A DNA stretch of 48,886 nt from an uncultured Granulosicoccaceae bacterium. Lineage in GTDB: Bacteria; Pseudomonadota; Gammaproteobacteria; Granulosicoccales; Granulosicoccaceae. How positions within the stretch are numbered: the stretch's first letter is position 1; each line of letters opens with the position of its first letter. Positions 15,474 to 24,524 of the stretch are shown here, piece after piece. The stretch spans positions 1 through 48,886 of the forward strand of contig CALDUO010000018.1 of the NCBI GenBank assembly GCA_937923745.1, written 5' to 3'. The position numbers were made by a program, and so were the translations under genes. A model generated the notes under the pieces. The model did no database searches. It saw nothing but the letters and a program-made list of their open reading frames with translations, and had not been told where the DNA came from.

Positions 15474-17396
15474 CTAGTCGCGCTCAAACAGCACAAGCTC
15501 TGTTGCAACGTGGGGCACGACAGCTGGCGCAAGCTTTGCCATAACCTGCATCGCCCCTTCGTGTGTGTAGTGACCATAATCCCACTGAATAGGTACGTTC
15601 TTGTCGGTGAGTACGTCACAGGCACTGTTGGGACACACCGCGTCCAATACCGACACAAAGCGTGCTCCTGTGCTATCCAGCGCGGGCTTAAGTGAGCGTA
15701 GCATATGCTCTTCAAGCTGCTTGATGTCATCATAATTTCGGGCATCCGCCAATAACTTGCCCTCTTGCCCATTTCTATAGGATCTTGCCAACAACCGTGG
15801 CAGTGCAAGGTCGTACGTAATGGTGGGTCCCAATACAACCACATTCTCAGTGAATGGCGCAAGCTGCTCCATGGTAGCTTTGAGTGACGCAAACTCTGAT
15901 GCTTGCCATTGGGCAGACAGCACAATGGTATCGAAATCACCCGTGTCAATCAGATCATTAAACGCCCACTGCATCACGCGGGTGCATCGTGGCAACCCTG
16001 TCGCTGTTACCAGTGGCCTACACCCGGAAGCGGTGACCTGAGAGACATTGATATCCGGCAATGAGTCATGCATCGCGCTGTAGAAATGCGCAGCATGACT
16101 ATCGCCAATCAGCAATAGGTTATGTTTGTCGGACGTAACCTTTATACAGGTTTTTCTGTTTAGCACCGTGTTGTCGTCTGACATAAAACACGTACCACGC
16201 CGATTACGCTCGGGATAATAATCGATATAGCCTGACCACGCGGCCTGCTCCTCTGAGAATCTTTTTGGAAAGCCTTCACTGCTGACAAACAACGCGGCAA
16301 TAAAGGCAATGCCAAGCGTTGACACGCCAGCCATTCCCAACACACGCAGTGGCCTGCAACCTTCGTTGGATGCTCGCAGTATGTTCTCAATAAATCGCCA
16401 GCTGAGATAACCCAACGTAGTGCACACGATCATCAGGATAATTTGTGCACTCATGTCTGGTGTTGTGCCCATTTGCGCTTTATAGAACACCACCACTGGC
16501 CAGTGCCACAGATACAACGAATATGAAATGGTGCCAAAGAAAATAAACAATGGGTTTGCCAATACCCGCGACGACAGTAACCCTGGGTACTGACCACCAT
16601 AGATCACCAGCACCGTAGCGATGGTTGGATACAGAGCGTTAATACCCGGAAATCTGCTCTCACCACTGAGCACCGCGATGGAGTAGATGAGCCCCGCAAT
16701 GCCTGCCACGCAGGCAAATTCCGCCATTGACCGACTCGTCGGTTTTATTGTGACACTCAGCGCAACCAACCCGCCCATAAAAAACTGAAAAAAGCGGGTT
16801 GGTGATGCATAAAACGCCAAATCTGGATCAAATCCAATCATCCACTCACTGATCACAAACGACACAACGGTCAGCGCAAGCAAAAACGGAATGACCAGTC
16901 GCGCATTACTACGGTAGATCAGTAACAAACAAACAGGTAACAACAAATAAACCTGCTCTTCCACCGAGAGCGACCACGTATGCAACAGCGGACTGAGCTC
17001 CAGATCGCTGGCAAAGTAATCACTTTGTGTATAGAAAAACAGATTGGAGACGTAGAACAGAGTTGCCAGCAGACTCTTGCCAAAGTCTATGGTTTCTTCA
17101 GGTAGCGACACCAGATACGTCAGCATGGCGCACACCAACACCATGGTTAATAGTGCCGGGTACAACCGGTTGATACGGCGTGCATAAAAGCTCGATAACG
17201 AGAATTCACCGGCGGCCAGATCACGCCAGATGATACCGGTGATCAAGAAACCGGAGATCACAAAAAAAATATCAACGCCCACAAAACCGCCGGGCAAGAT
17301 AGTGGGATTGATATGGAATACAACGACCGCAAGTACAGCAATAGCCCGAAGGCCGGTTATATCATGCCGAAAACCCGCGCTGGAGGGGTTAGCCAT
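15474..17396 (-). CDS. Membrane O-acyltransferase with C-terminal SGNH domain
   Basis: 640 residues. The first 370 or so residues form an acyltransferase-3 (OafA/YrhL) membrane domain: RHDITGLRAIAVLAVVVFHI with the conserved TGLRAIAV and catalytic-type histidine, FVGVDIFFVISGFLITGI, and YARRINRLYPAL. HTWSLSVEEQ is also typical. After a periplasmic linker (about 370-420) an SGNH hydrolase domain follows: LLLIGDSHAAHFYSA with the catalytic serine and a late GHYTHEGAM block supplying histidine. Such proteins acetylate cell-surface polysaccharide or LPS in the periplasm. There are no polysaccharide genes next to it, so the acceptor is unknown. It stands alone. Confidence 0.92.
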   Translation of the reverse strand: MANPSSAGFRHDITGLRAIAVLAVVVFHINPTILPGGFVGVDIFFVISGFLITGIIWRDLAAGEFSLSSFYARRINRLYPALLTMVLVCAMLTYLVSLPEETIDFGKSLLATLFYVSNLFFYTQSDYFASDLELSPLLHTWSLSVEEQVYLLLPVCLLLIYRSNARLVIPFLLALTVVSFVISEWMIGFDPDLAFYASPTRFFQFFMGGLVALSVTIKPTSRSMAEFACVAGIAGLIYSIAVLSGESRFPGINALYPTIATVLVIYGGQYPGLLSSRVLANPLFIFFGTISYSLYLWHWPVVVFYKAQMGTTPDMSAQIILMIVCTTLGYLSWRFIENILRASNEGCRPLRVLGMAGVSTLGIAFIAALFVSSEGFPKRFSEEQAAWSGYIDYYPERNRRGTCFMSDDNTVLNRKTCIKVTSDKHNLLLIGDSHAAHFYSAMHDSLPDINVSQVTASGCRPLVTATGLPRCTRVMQWAFNDLIDTGDFDTIVLSAQWQASEFASLKATMEQLAPFTENVVVLGPTITYDLALPRLLARSYRNGQEGKLLADARNYDDIKQLEEHMLRSLKPALDSTGARFVSVLDAVCPNSACDVLTDKNVPIQWDYGHYTHEGAMQVMAKLAPAVVPHVATELVLFERD

Positions 17397-17808
17397 AGGT
17401 GATATTCATCCTGAACAGTGTGATAACACAGGCATCCCTTTGTGCCTGTCGACCGCGCGTTACAACCGGCCGCTTGTGGAAACAGAATGTTTCCCGTTGT
17501 TGTGGTTATCGGTCACAAACTGGATGTATTGACCGACAGGTGTGTTTCCCAGTGCTCACTTTTACCGAACAGACCAACACTGAGCATTTACACGGCGATT
17601 CTTTTTGAGAACCAAAACACACGAGGATATTATTGCAGCACAGAGTGTCGTTGAACAAGCTGACTATAGACACGCACCCAAAGCGCTGACAGACAACAAA
17701 GCAATAGCGCAGTGGCCACTGGGCCGGCGCTGTGGTGGTCAGAAGAGAACCGAACAGACAAATTCAGGGAACTTGTTCAGCGACGTTATTTAAGTCACAA
17801 AGCGCCTG
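17397..17808. other. Gap with no gene seen
   Basis: About 410 bp between two minus-strand genes. Only short overlapping frames on the plus strand are open, with no ribosome binding sites or recognisable products. It should hold the promoter of the acyltransferase gene, but no convincing box could be picked. Confidence 0.4.
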
Positions 17809-19230
17809 CTACTGCGCCAAACCGGCTGCATACCGAAGACCACCCAACAAATGGGCTCTAAAATCCGGTTCAGCATAACTTTCGTTGGTGTGCCCTCCAC
17901 CAGTGTACCAAGACCTGCCGCCATCGTATGCGTGATACCAGGCACTGGGATGATCGTCGCCCATTGCGCCGCCAACATACGTACTTTCGTCAAGGCTGAG
18001 TAACACATTGACCTGTGCGCGCGGGTTCGTGCGATAGTCATACCATTCATCGGTGCGAGTCCAGCGGGCTCCCAGATGTTGCGTTGACGGGTGCGATGCG
18101 TTCTCGACCCATTGAGTGGCTACCTGTATCTCTGGGTGCCGATCAAAATAAGCACCAACCAATGCGCCATACCAAGGCCATTCATACTCTGTAAAACTGG
18201 CTGCATGAATACCGGCGTAACCACCACCCGCCTGAATATATGACTCAAAAGCTGCCTGCTCTTCAGCATTTAACACATCACCTGATGTCATAACCCAGAC
18301 AACGGCGTCATAGTTACCGAGATTGTCTTCGGTAAAGATACCCGCAGAATCATCGGCACGCTGGGTTTGTATATCAATGGATGCAGCCAATTCTTCAATA
18401 GCTGTCAACGCAGTCTCTGTCGAGTCATGACGAAAATCTCTGGTCTCGCTAAACAATAAAATCTGCGGCGCACCCAACGGGTCGGTCCCGGCTATTCGCT
18501 CCTGTAGATTACTGACACTATCACCGTCACTGTCCCACCGATCGGTGTCAAACTGTTCAGCTGAAATCACAACGGTCTCTGCGGCATTGATGCCTGTAGC
18601 GAACGGTTGCTCTACAGTGCCGAGCGTTAAGACACCGTTACTGTCACTAAACGTCACCGTCAGTGTGTTTTGGGTGTCGGTTGGAAAACTGCTGGAGGCA
18701 GACCAGAGTTCATCGCCTACCCACGCTGCAGTGAAGTCTTTGTCACCCCACTGAATTCGCACCTGCAGTGCAACCGACTGATAGGCCGGTACAGTAATAT
18801 CAAAATTGACGACGGTAAAATTCTGAATCATAGGGTCTGCCAACGACGGGGAATTGACTGGCGCTTCCGGCGTGACGTTGGGTGACATGGAGACCAATGG
18901 ACTCGCATTGATAGTGGTATTGTCGATAGTGTCCAATTGACTTTCGGTGTCATTTTCGGGGTCACTTGCAGGGTCACTTGCAGGCTCGCTTTGCGGGTCA
19001 TTGTTAACCGTGTTCGGGCTAGTGACATCGCCAGGTAGCTGATTGCCTGGGTTGGAATCTGCATCATTGGCTATCGGGTTAGTTGGAGCCGCGTTAACGC
19101 CCGCGGCATCAAGACCAGCGTCTGAGCCAGAATCTGAGCCAGAATCTGAACCCGAACAGCCAACAAGCCATACAACAGATATCAGGCTTGCTATGACAAG
19201 TTTTATTGGGATGATTTTCAGTGATTTCAT
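17809..19230 (-). CDS. Lipoprotein with ThuA-like domain
   Basis: 473 residues from ATG at 19230. It has a lipoprotein signal (MKSLKIIPIKLVIASLIS) with lipobox LVGC. Then comes a low-complexity segment rich in Asp, Ser, Pro and Asn, built partly from GSDS and DPAS tetrapeptide repeats. Residues about 125-225 look like a beta-sandwich. A calcium-binding-like loop DSDGDSVSNLQERIAGTDP precedes the ThuA-like (glutamine-amidotransferase-fold) domain: ILLFSETRDFRHDSTETAL, VMTSGDVLNAEE and GGYAGIHAASFTEYEWPWYG, ending SWYTGGGHTNESY. ThuA domains occur in trehalose/sugar-utilisation proteins and in exported glycan-degrading proteins. The exact reaction is unknown. Confidence 0.88.
   Translation of the reverse strand: MKSLKIIPIKLVIASLISVVWLVGCSGSDSGSDSGSDAGLDAAGVNAAPTNPIANDADSNPGNQLPGDVTSPNTVNNDPQSEPASDPASDPENDTESQLDTIDNTTINASPLVSMSPNVTPEAPVNSPSLADPMIQNFTVVNFDITVPAYQSVALQVRIQWGDKDFTAAWVGDELWSASSSFPTDTQNTLTVTFSDSNGVLTLGTVEQPFATGINAAETVVISAEQFDTDRWDSDGDSVSNLQERIAGTDPLGAPQILLFSETRDFRHDSTETALTAIEELAASIDIQTQRADDSAGIFTEDNLGNYDAVVWVMTSGDVLNAEEQAAFESYIQAGGGYAGIHAASFTEYEWPWYGALVGAYFDRHPEIQVATQWVENASHPSTQHLGARWTRTDEWYDYRTNPRAQVNVLLSLDESTYVGGAMGDDHPSAWYHAYDGGRSWYTGGGHTNESYAEPDFRAHLLGGLRYAAGLAQ
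18959..19006. repeat. 12-bp coding tandem repeat in ThuA lipoprotein
   Basis: GGGTCACTTGCA at 18959-18970 and exactly at 18971-18982, then two diverged 12-bp units to 19006. On the coding strand they encode EPAS/DPAS-type tetrapeptides in the linker. Confidence 0.8.
19115..19150. repeat. 12-bp coding tandem repeat (GSDS units)
   Basis: Three units: CCAGCGTCTGAG (19115-19126), CCAGAATCTGAG (19127-19138) and CCAGAATCTGAA (19139-19150). They encode the GSDS repeats just after the lipid-modified cysteine of the ThuA lipoprotein, a position where length change would only alter a spacer. Confidence 0.85.
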
Positions 19231-19476
19231 ACGCGCCTGTGGTGAAGCGTTGCCGAGTCTTGACCGGACCACAGTATATAAGGAATCAGGACACCCGCTC
19301 GCGAAACAATTGTGTCGATTCCGTAAAACTTGCTACCGATACGATGTTATTGCGCTTAAATTGCGGCAAAGGGCAACCAATTCACACATTTTTCGCGCGT
19401 ATAACGGGAAACCTATAACTGGAATTGTCCATCAGGGATCGTTCGTCCGAAAACATCTGTTTGGGAACAGTCTTGT

Positions 19477-19881
19477 TTATAACGCAGCCGGCTGCAGCAG
19501 ATCCCATTTGTTACCATAAAGATCCTGAAAAACAGCCACGGTGCCATAGGGCTCTTTACGTGGCGCTTCCAGAAACTGCACGCCGCACTCACGATATAAA
19601 GTGTAATCTCGTGTGAAATCTTCGGTGTATAAGAAATGGCTAACCCTATCGCCCACTGGCTTACCAATGCGCGCAACTTCATCAGGTGTTTTGGCTTGTA
19701 CCAACAAAAGTGCAGCATCTGCCTTGTCAGAAGGTTTGATAACAACCCACCGCTTTTGTTCATCTGGCAACGGCGTGTCTTCTGCCAACACAAAACCGAG
19801 GCTTCCCACGTAGAATGTCAGCGCTTCATCGTAGTCAGCAACCAGCAGCGAGGTCATGGCTATTCGTTTCATACTGCTCAT
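19477..19881 (-). CDS. VOC (glyoxalase/dioxygenase superfamily) protein
   Basis: 134 residues. It has the paired beta-alpha-beta-beta-beta pattern of VOC proteins: MTSLLVADYDEALTFYVGSL, GFVLAEDTPL, RWVVIKPS, then the second half ending TVAVFQDLYGNKWDLLQP. The C-terminal FQDLYGNKWDLL is the usual metal-site glutamate/aspartate strand, here D in DLYGNKWDL. No adjacent partner indicates a substrate. Members range from glyoxalase I to antibiotic-binding and epimerase proteins. It is likely a cytoplasmic enzyme of unknown substrate. An alternative in-frame ATG lies three codons downstream. Confidence 0.85.
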   Translation of the reverse strand: MSSMKRIAMTSLLVADYDEALTFYVGSLGFVLAEDTPLPDEQKRWVVIKPSDKADAALLLVQAKTPDEVARIGKPVGDRVSHFLYTEDFTRDYTLYRECGVQFLEAPRKEPYGTVAVFQDLYGNKWDLLQPAAL

Positions 19882-19976
19882 TGTTTAAAGTGAAAAGAAG
19901 TTTTTAGCATTCCTTTTTATGGCTGCCTAATGGATATTGGTCAAGGTATCCGGCACACTGCTACCGGTAATATCCC

Positions 19977-20015
19977 GTCCTGTTACACCTCCCGAGAGAT
20001 GAGATGTAACAGGAC
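19977..20015. terminator. Perfect 11-bp inverted repeat downstream of exported-protein gene
   Basis: GTCCTGTTACA (19977-19987) pairs perfectly with TGTAACAGGAC (20005-20015). It lies just past the stop (20037) of the minus-strand gene and would end or stabilise its transcript. No T-tract is seen on either strand. Confidence 0.6.
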
Positions 20016-20036
20016 ACGAATGACTCGACAGTTAAT

Positions 20037-20645
20037 TTAATTAGACGCGAGGGCATCATCAATATCGGCTATCGGAAATTCTTTTAAAAAGGCCAACAGG
20101 GTTTCACTGTCAAGAGAGCCAGCCTCAAAGGTCAGCATACCGCTACTTTTCATTTGCACAATAAAGTGGGCGTTACCGCTCTCTGTCATGTCGATCACAG
20201 TACGTCGCTGCACACGCATTTTTTTTCCTTGGCCTGACGCGCCAAATTGCATTAACGCAGCCATGCCTGCGGCTGCCGCACCACCGCCGGTCAGGGTTAC
20301 TTCAATGACATCACTTTCCTTTACATACGTGCGGTTCATAATTGTCATGCCCATCGTGTTCTGGCTGGAAAGTTCGCCACCCTCAAACCCGCCTACCTCA
20401 TCCGGAAACAGTGCCAGTGTCTGCTGTTGCCGAATTTGTTCCAGGCTCTCAACACACCAGCGTGCCTCATCCAACGCACCTTCAAGGTCTCCGTTTTCAA
20501 AGTATTCGGCCGCCTGCCGGCAGGCCTCTCCCGGGTCATCTTGTGAGAGCGCCGGTGATGACAGAAATACTGCGATGGCTGCCGCCATTAGCACGCGTTT
20601 GCTGCACTTGATACGGTTGTGACTATCGTTTGCTGCTGGTTTCAT
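20037..20645 (-). CDS. Exported protein of unknown function
   Basis: 202 residues from ATG at 20645, chosen because AGAGGA lies about 8 bases upstream and a signal peptide follows (KRVLMAAAIAVFLSSPALSQ, cleavage after ALS or ALSQ). The longer frame to 20792 lacks such support. The mature N-terminus (EACRQAAEYFENGDLEGALD) is a short TPR-like helix pair with two cysteines. The rest is a mixed alpha/beta domain with a Gly/Ala-rich stretch (TGGGAAAAGMAALMQFG) and VKESDVIEVTLTG. I do not recognise the family. It is probably periplasmic. It is divergent from the tungstate-type permease gene, 207 bp start to start, but no functional link is evident. Confidence 0.8.
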   Translation of the reverse strand: MKPAANDSHNRIKCSKRVLMAAAIAVFLSSPALSQDDPGEACRQAAEYFENGDLEGALDEARWCVESLEQIRQQQTLALFPDEVGGFEGGELSSQNTMGMTIMNRTYVKESDVIEVTLTGGGAAAAGMAALMQFGASGQGKKMRVQRRTVIDMTESGNAHFIVQMKSSGMLTFEAGSLDSETLLAFLKEFPIADIDDALASN

Positions 20646-20852
20646 TGTTATGATCCTCTGCGTGAACAACAGCTTCATCATAGGTGGCAGCCCGCCACAT
20701 CGCAACTGACTGTAAGAGAGAGCGCTGTCAGCTGCCCGCCAGAGACAGGGGTCGCGCCAGTACTTGGCGTATAGCATCACCTTTGGCACCACATCGGGCG
20801 TATGCTCTGTCCAGCGTTATTGTTACTATAGGGGTTTTTCCCAGATGAGCTC

Positions 20853-21560
20853 ATGCAAGACCTGAGTCAGGCGTTTGTATTGGCGTGGCAGCTGTTGCTG
20901 TCGGCCGATGCTGATCTTGTTGAAATTGTTGTGCTGTCGTTACGCGTGAGCCTGACAGCGCTGGTGATCTCCTGCGCGATTGGTCTACCACTTGGTGCCA
21001 TGGTGGCTATTGCACGGTTTCCGGGGCGCAGTATCGTACTGGTGTTAATGAACGCACTGATGGGTTTACCACCTGTCGTGGTCGGTTTGCTGGTCTACTT
21101 GCATCTGTCCAACGCTGGCCCGCTCGGATGGCTGCAACTGCTGTACACACCGACTGCCATGATCATTGCCCAAAGTGTGTTAATCACACCGATTGTGGCT
21201 GCCTTATCGCGTCAGATTCTTGAAGACCTGCATGACGAATACCGTGAACAGTTTCAGTCAATGGGACTCTCCCGCACCCACACCATTAAAACCCTGATCA
21301 CCGATGCTCGATATTCGCTGTTAACTGTTGCGCTGGCAGGTTTTGGCAGAGCTGTGGCTGAAGTGGGCGCAGTGATGATCGTCGGCGGAAACATCAATCA
21401 TCTGACCCGAGTCATGACAACCGCTATTACCCTTGAGACCTCTCGCGGTGATCTTGCACTCGCGTTGGCACTCGGTATGGTATTGCTGTTAATTTCATTG
21501 GCGGTAAACGCCTTGGTCATGACCATGAAATTAACCGCATCCAGGTATGCGTTCGCGTAA
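20853..21560 (+). CDS. tupB: Tungstate-type ABC transporter permease (TupB-like)
   Basis: 235 residues with about five to six membrane segments and the BPD_transp_1 fold. The segments VSLTALVISCAIGLPLGAMV, ALMGLPPVVVGLLVYL and the loop SMGLSRTHTIKTLITDARYS, then GFGRAVAEVGAVMIVGGNI, match the TupB tungstate permease group. It should pair with the ATPase whose start codon overlaps its stop (TAATG). Notably no tupA binding-protein gene is next to it. The upstream gene is an unrelated exported protein on the other strand. No good ribosome binding site is visible upstream of 20853. Substrate could be tungstate or another oxyanion. Confidence 0.85.
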   Translation: MQDLSQAFVLAWQLLLSADADLVEIVVLSLRVSLTALVISCAIGLPLGAMVAIARFPGRSIVLVLMNALMGLPPVVVGLLVYLHLSNAGPLGWLQLLYTPTAMIIAQSVLITPIVAALSRQILEDLHDEYREQFQSMGLSRTHTIKTLITDARYSLLTVALAGFGRAVAEVGAVMIVGGNINHLTRVMTTAITLETSRGDLALALALGMVLLLISLAVNALVMTMKLTASRYAFA

Positions 21561-22357
21561 TGACTGCCAGCATGAATACGCCAGGCCCAACTACCGCCAA
21601 CTCGCTGCTGCCGGCAAATGTTAACCAGCTGAGTTATCGCAGTGGTGGCAAAACACTGATAGACGCTGTCAGCTTCACCCTGAATACGCCTCATATCACA
21701 GCCGTGATGGGCAGTAACGGCGCCGGTAAAAGTTTGTTACTGCGATTGCTGCACGGTCTTATCGAACCGTCGTCCGGATCAGTTTCGTGGGGGAATCAAC
21801 CGTTAAATTCAACGGTGCGACAGCAGCAGGCCATGGTCTTTCAAAAACCAGTACTGCTCAGACGCTCTGTAGCTGCCAACATCGATTTTGCATTACAGCT
21901 ATTTCGACAATCGGCCCGGCAATCCAACAATGCTTTGGCTTCAGGCAGTCATCGCGCAACCATCAAGTCACAGCGTGATGATATTCTGGACAAGGCGGGC
22001 CTTACCCATCTCGCCAAACAACCTGCCAGACTGTTATCCGGTGGCGAACAGCAACGACTGGCGCTCGCCAGAGCGCTGGTCTTTGAGCCTGACGTATTGT
22101 TTTTGGATGAAGCAACCGCCAGCCTTGATCCTGCATCAATGGCACGTATTGAAACGGTTGTCAAAGCCGTGCATCACAGCGGCACCAAGATTATTATGGT
22201 GACACACGATATCGGACAGGCCAAACGCTTGGCCGATGATGTTCTGTTTATGCATCAGGGCCAACTCATCGAGCACACACAGGCACCTGCTTTTTTTACC
22301 CAACCAACAACTGAACGTGCACAGGCTTATCTGGAGGGTCGGTTGTTGGTTGACTGA
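21560..22357 (+). CDS. tupC: Tungstate-type ABC transporter ATP-binding protein (TupC-like)
   Basis: 265 residues; the start overlaps the permease stop by one base, indicating translational coupling. It has Walker A GSNGAGKS, Q-loop region AMVFQKPVLLRRSVAANIDF, signature LSGGEQQRLALARALVFEP, Walker B VLFLDEATASLD and the switch histidine MVTHDIGQAKRLADDVLFM. The FQKPVLLRRSVAANI block is the usual TupC version. There is no C-terminal regulatory (TOBE) domain. It should drive import through the TupB-like permease. A ureohydrolase gene starts 21 bp downstream, so all three are probably one transcript. Confidence 0.87.
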   Translation: MTASMNTPGPTTANSLLPANVNQLSYRSGGKTLIDAVSFTLNTPHITAVMGSNGAGKSLLLRLLHGLIEPSSGSVSWGNQPLNSTVRQQQAMVFQKPVLLRRSVAANIDFALQLFRQSARQSNNALASGSHRATIKSQRDDILDKAGLTHLAKQPARLLSGGEQQRLALARALVFEPDVLFLDEATASLDPASMARIETVVKAVHHSGTKIIMVTHDIGQAKRLADDVLFMHQGQLIEHTQAPAFFTQPTTERAQAYLEGRLLVD

Positions 22358-22378
22358 ACCATATAACGGAGACCGTTA

Positions 22379-23377
22379 ATGTCAGCCGACACCACGAACG
22401 ACCAGCAGTCTGTCATGGACGCGCTCTATTGGTGGGGTATACCCACGCTGTTTCGGGCGCCCTTTAATCCTGATCCGTCAGCATGCGATATTGCGCTGGT
22501 TGGTGTACCGCATAGCACTGGTAACGGCACCACCGAACGGGACCAACACCTGGGTCCACGCGCCGTTCGACATGTCTCTGCCAATGCAAGGCGTGTCCAT
22601 AATGCGTTCGCCCTCGATCCCTGGTCTGCCTGCACCATTCACGATCTTGGTGATGTACCCCTGCCCGAAGCCAACAACAATGAGCGCTGCATCGAGGCGA
22701 TTTCGGCGTTCTTTAAGCCTATTGCCGATGCAGGCACTGCTCCGGTCGCGATTGGTGGCGACCACTCTATAACCGGCGGCATATTACAGGCTATTGCAGG
22801 CGCAGACTCCAGACTCACCCACGGTGAGAAAGCAGTATTACTGCACTTCGACGCACACACTGATGCCTTTGCCAACCTCGATCATTTTCTGGGTGCCAAA
22901 AAATCAGCCGCACACTGGGCAGCCTATCTCGCAACTCAAGGCAACATAGACCCGCACCACAGTGTTCAATTTGGTATTCGTGGTAACACCCGAACCCTCG
23001 ACTGGCTTCAGCCAAGCTACGATCTCGGTTATGACGTGATCACCATGGATCGTTACAAACGTATTGGTGCCGAGGAGTCTATTCGTATTATTCGTGACAG
23101 ACTCGGTGATCGTCCGGTCTACATCACCTTCGATCTCGACTGCCTTGACCCCACAGTTGCGCCAGGTGTGTCCAATATTGAAGCAGGCTGCGATGGGTTC
23201 AGGATGGATCAGGTCATGCAAGTGTTGCATGCCATGCAGGGGTGCAATGTGATCGGTGGTGATGTGGTGTGTTTGATGCCAACCAAAGACAGCCCCAATA
23301 ACATCACGTCTATGGTGGCAGCTTCGGTGCTGTTTGAAATTGTATCTTTAATTGCGCTGAAGTCTACAACACGTTAA
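22379..23377 (+). CDS. Ureohydrolase (agmatinase/arginase family), substrate uncertain
   Basis: 332 residues. ATG at 22379 follows GGAGAC. The binuclear metal site is complete: GGDHS at 126-130, HFDAHTD at 156-162 and TFDLDCLDP later. The N-terminus has WGIPTLFRAPF, similar in kind to guanidino-acid hydrolases such as guanidinobutyrase. The substrate loop reads VPHSTGNGTTERDQHLGPRA, unlike the usual agmatinase version with a GxRxGP stretch. The enzyme should hydrolyse a guanidino compound to an amine plus urea (or guanidine to ammonia and urea). Agmatine, guanidinobutyrate, guanidinopropionate or guanidine cannot be separated from sequence. It lies 21 bp after tupC. Confidence 0.85.
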   Translation: MSADTTNDQQSVMDALYWWGIPTLFRAPFNPDPSACDIALVGVPHSTGNGTTERDQHLGPRAVRHVSANARRVHNAFALDPWSACTIHDLGDVPLPEANNNERCIEAISAFFKPIADAGTAPVAIGGDHSITGGILQAIAGADSRLTHGEKAVLLHFDAHTDAFANLDHFLGAKKSAAHWAAYLATQGNIDPHHSVQFGIRGNTRTLDWLQPSYDLGYDVITMDRYKRIGAEESIRIIRDRLGDRPVYITFDLDCLDPTVAPGVSNIEAGCDGFRMDQVMQVLHAMQGCNVIGGDVVCLMPTKDSPNNITSMVAASVLFEIVSLIALKSTTR

Positions 23378-23431
23378 CAGAGCTGCCTGCGGGTAGCCCT
23401 GTTGCTTGCCGGTCTATCATTAGACTGACAC

Positions 23432-23458
23432 ACTTCCCGCCACTGACGGGCGGGAAGT
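23432..23458. terminator. Bidirectional terminator-like hairpin between convergent genes
   Basis: ACTTCCCGCC (23432-23441) pairs perfectly with GGCGGGAAGT (23449-23458) across a 7-base loop. It sits between the convergent ureohydrolase and betaine ATPase stop codons. It lacks a T-tract, but a stem this GC-rich in this place supports transcript ending for both sides. Confidence 0.7.
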
Positions 23459-23474
23459 CACTACCGATAACGAA

Positions 23475-24524
23475 CTACCGATACCGCGCGTCGGGGGTTG
23501 CCTCAACATCCGGTCGCGCCAGTCCGGCAACAATTTGTGTTAACGAGATACTGCCAATACGCGTACCCACGCTGTCTACCACATTACATTCCTGGGTAGG
23601 CGACGACGCTACCTGCTGCAGTGCGTCTTCAAGCACCATGTTTCTGTCAATGTCGGGGCCAACATTGTTGTTCGGCGCTGCCATCAATGTACCGATCTTA
23701 ATCACACGACCACGGTTGATGTCTTTGATAAAGTCGAAGATGTAGTCGTCTTCCGGGTGCATGATGATCTGCTGTGGCTCACCCTGCTGAATCACCGCAC
23801 CGTCACGCAAAATAGCGATGGTATCGCCAATGCGCAGCGCTTCATCAAGATCGTGGGTAATAAACACAATGGTCTTGTGCAGCTCTTCCTGAAGATCCAG
23901 CAGTACATCTTGCATGTCGGTTCTGATTAACGGATCGAGTGCCGAAAAAGCTTCATCCATCAACAGTATTTCAGCATCAGTCGCCAAAGCGCGAGCAAGA
24001 CCAACACGCTGCTGCATACCCCCGGAAAGCTGCGACGGATAATGGTTTTCAAACCCGGCCAGCCCCACGCGTTCAAGCCACTTATGACTCTGGGATTTTG
24101 CTTCGTTCATTGCAGTGCCCTGCACCACGAGGCCATACGCTACATTTTCGGCAACGGTGCGATGCACGTGCAAACCGAACTTCTGGAATACCATGGAGGC
24201 TTTATGACGCCGAAACTGAATCAGCTCGGATTTTGACATCGACAGCACGTCGTCGTCATCGACCAATAACTTACCGGCTGTAGGTTCGATCAAACGGTTG
24301 ATGTGCCGGATCAGCGTTGATTTACCTGACCCGGACAATCCCATGATGACCGAAATTCCGCGCGCCGGAATATCGATGTTTATGTCTTTCAGCCCTAATA
24401 CATGATTATGCTTTTCGAGCAGCTCGGTCTTGGACATACCATCCTGAACGGCAGCGAGCACTGACTTGGGCTTGGGCCCAAATATTTTGTACAGGTTTTC
24501 AATCCGGATTTTAATATCAGTCAT
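23475..24524 (-). CDS. proV: Glycine betaine/proline ABC transporter ATP-binding protein
   Basis: 349 residues from ATG at 24524, which overlaps the end of proW by 8 bases. It begins with the ProV-specific helix IRIENLYKIFG then Walker A GLSGSGKS, RRHKASMVFQKFGLHVHRTV, signature LSGGMQQRVGLARALATDA and Walker B ILLMDEAFSALDP. A C-terminal region of about 90 residues (after FDFIKDINRG) carries only part of the usual tandem CBS osmosensing domain. It powers uptake of glycine betaine or related compatible solutes through ProW. An in-frame upstream start at 24584 would lie deep inside proW and is unlikely. Confidence 0.92.
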   Translation of the reverse strand: MTDIKIRIENLYKIFGPKPKSVLAAVQDGMSKTELLEKHNHVLGLKDINIDIPARGISVIMGLSGSGKSTLIRHINRLIEPTAGKLLVDDDDVLSMSKSELIQFRRHKASMVFQKFGLHVHRTVAENVAYGLVVQGTAMNEAKSQSHKWLERVGLAGFENHYPSQLSGGMQQRVGLARALATDAEILLMDEAFSALDPLIRTDMQDVLLDLQEELHKTIVFITHDLDEALRIGDTIAILRDGAVIQQGEPQQIIMHPEDDYIFDFIKDINRGRVIKIGTLMAAPNNNVGPDIDRNMVLEDALQQVASSPTQECNVVDSVGTRIGSISLTQIVAGLARPDVEATPDARYR

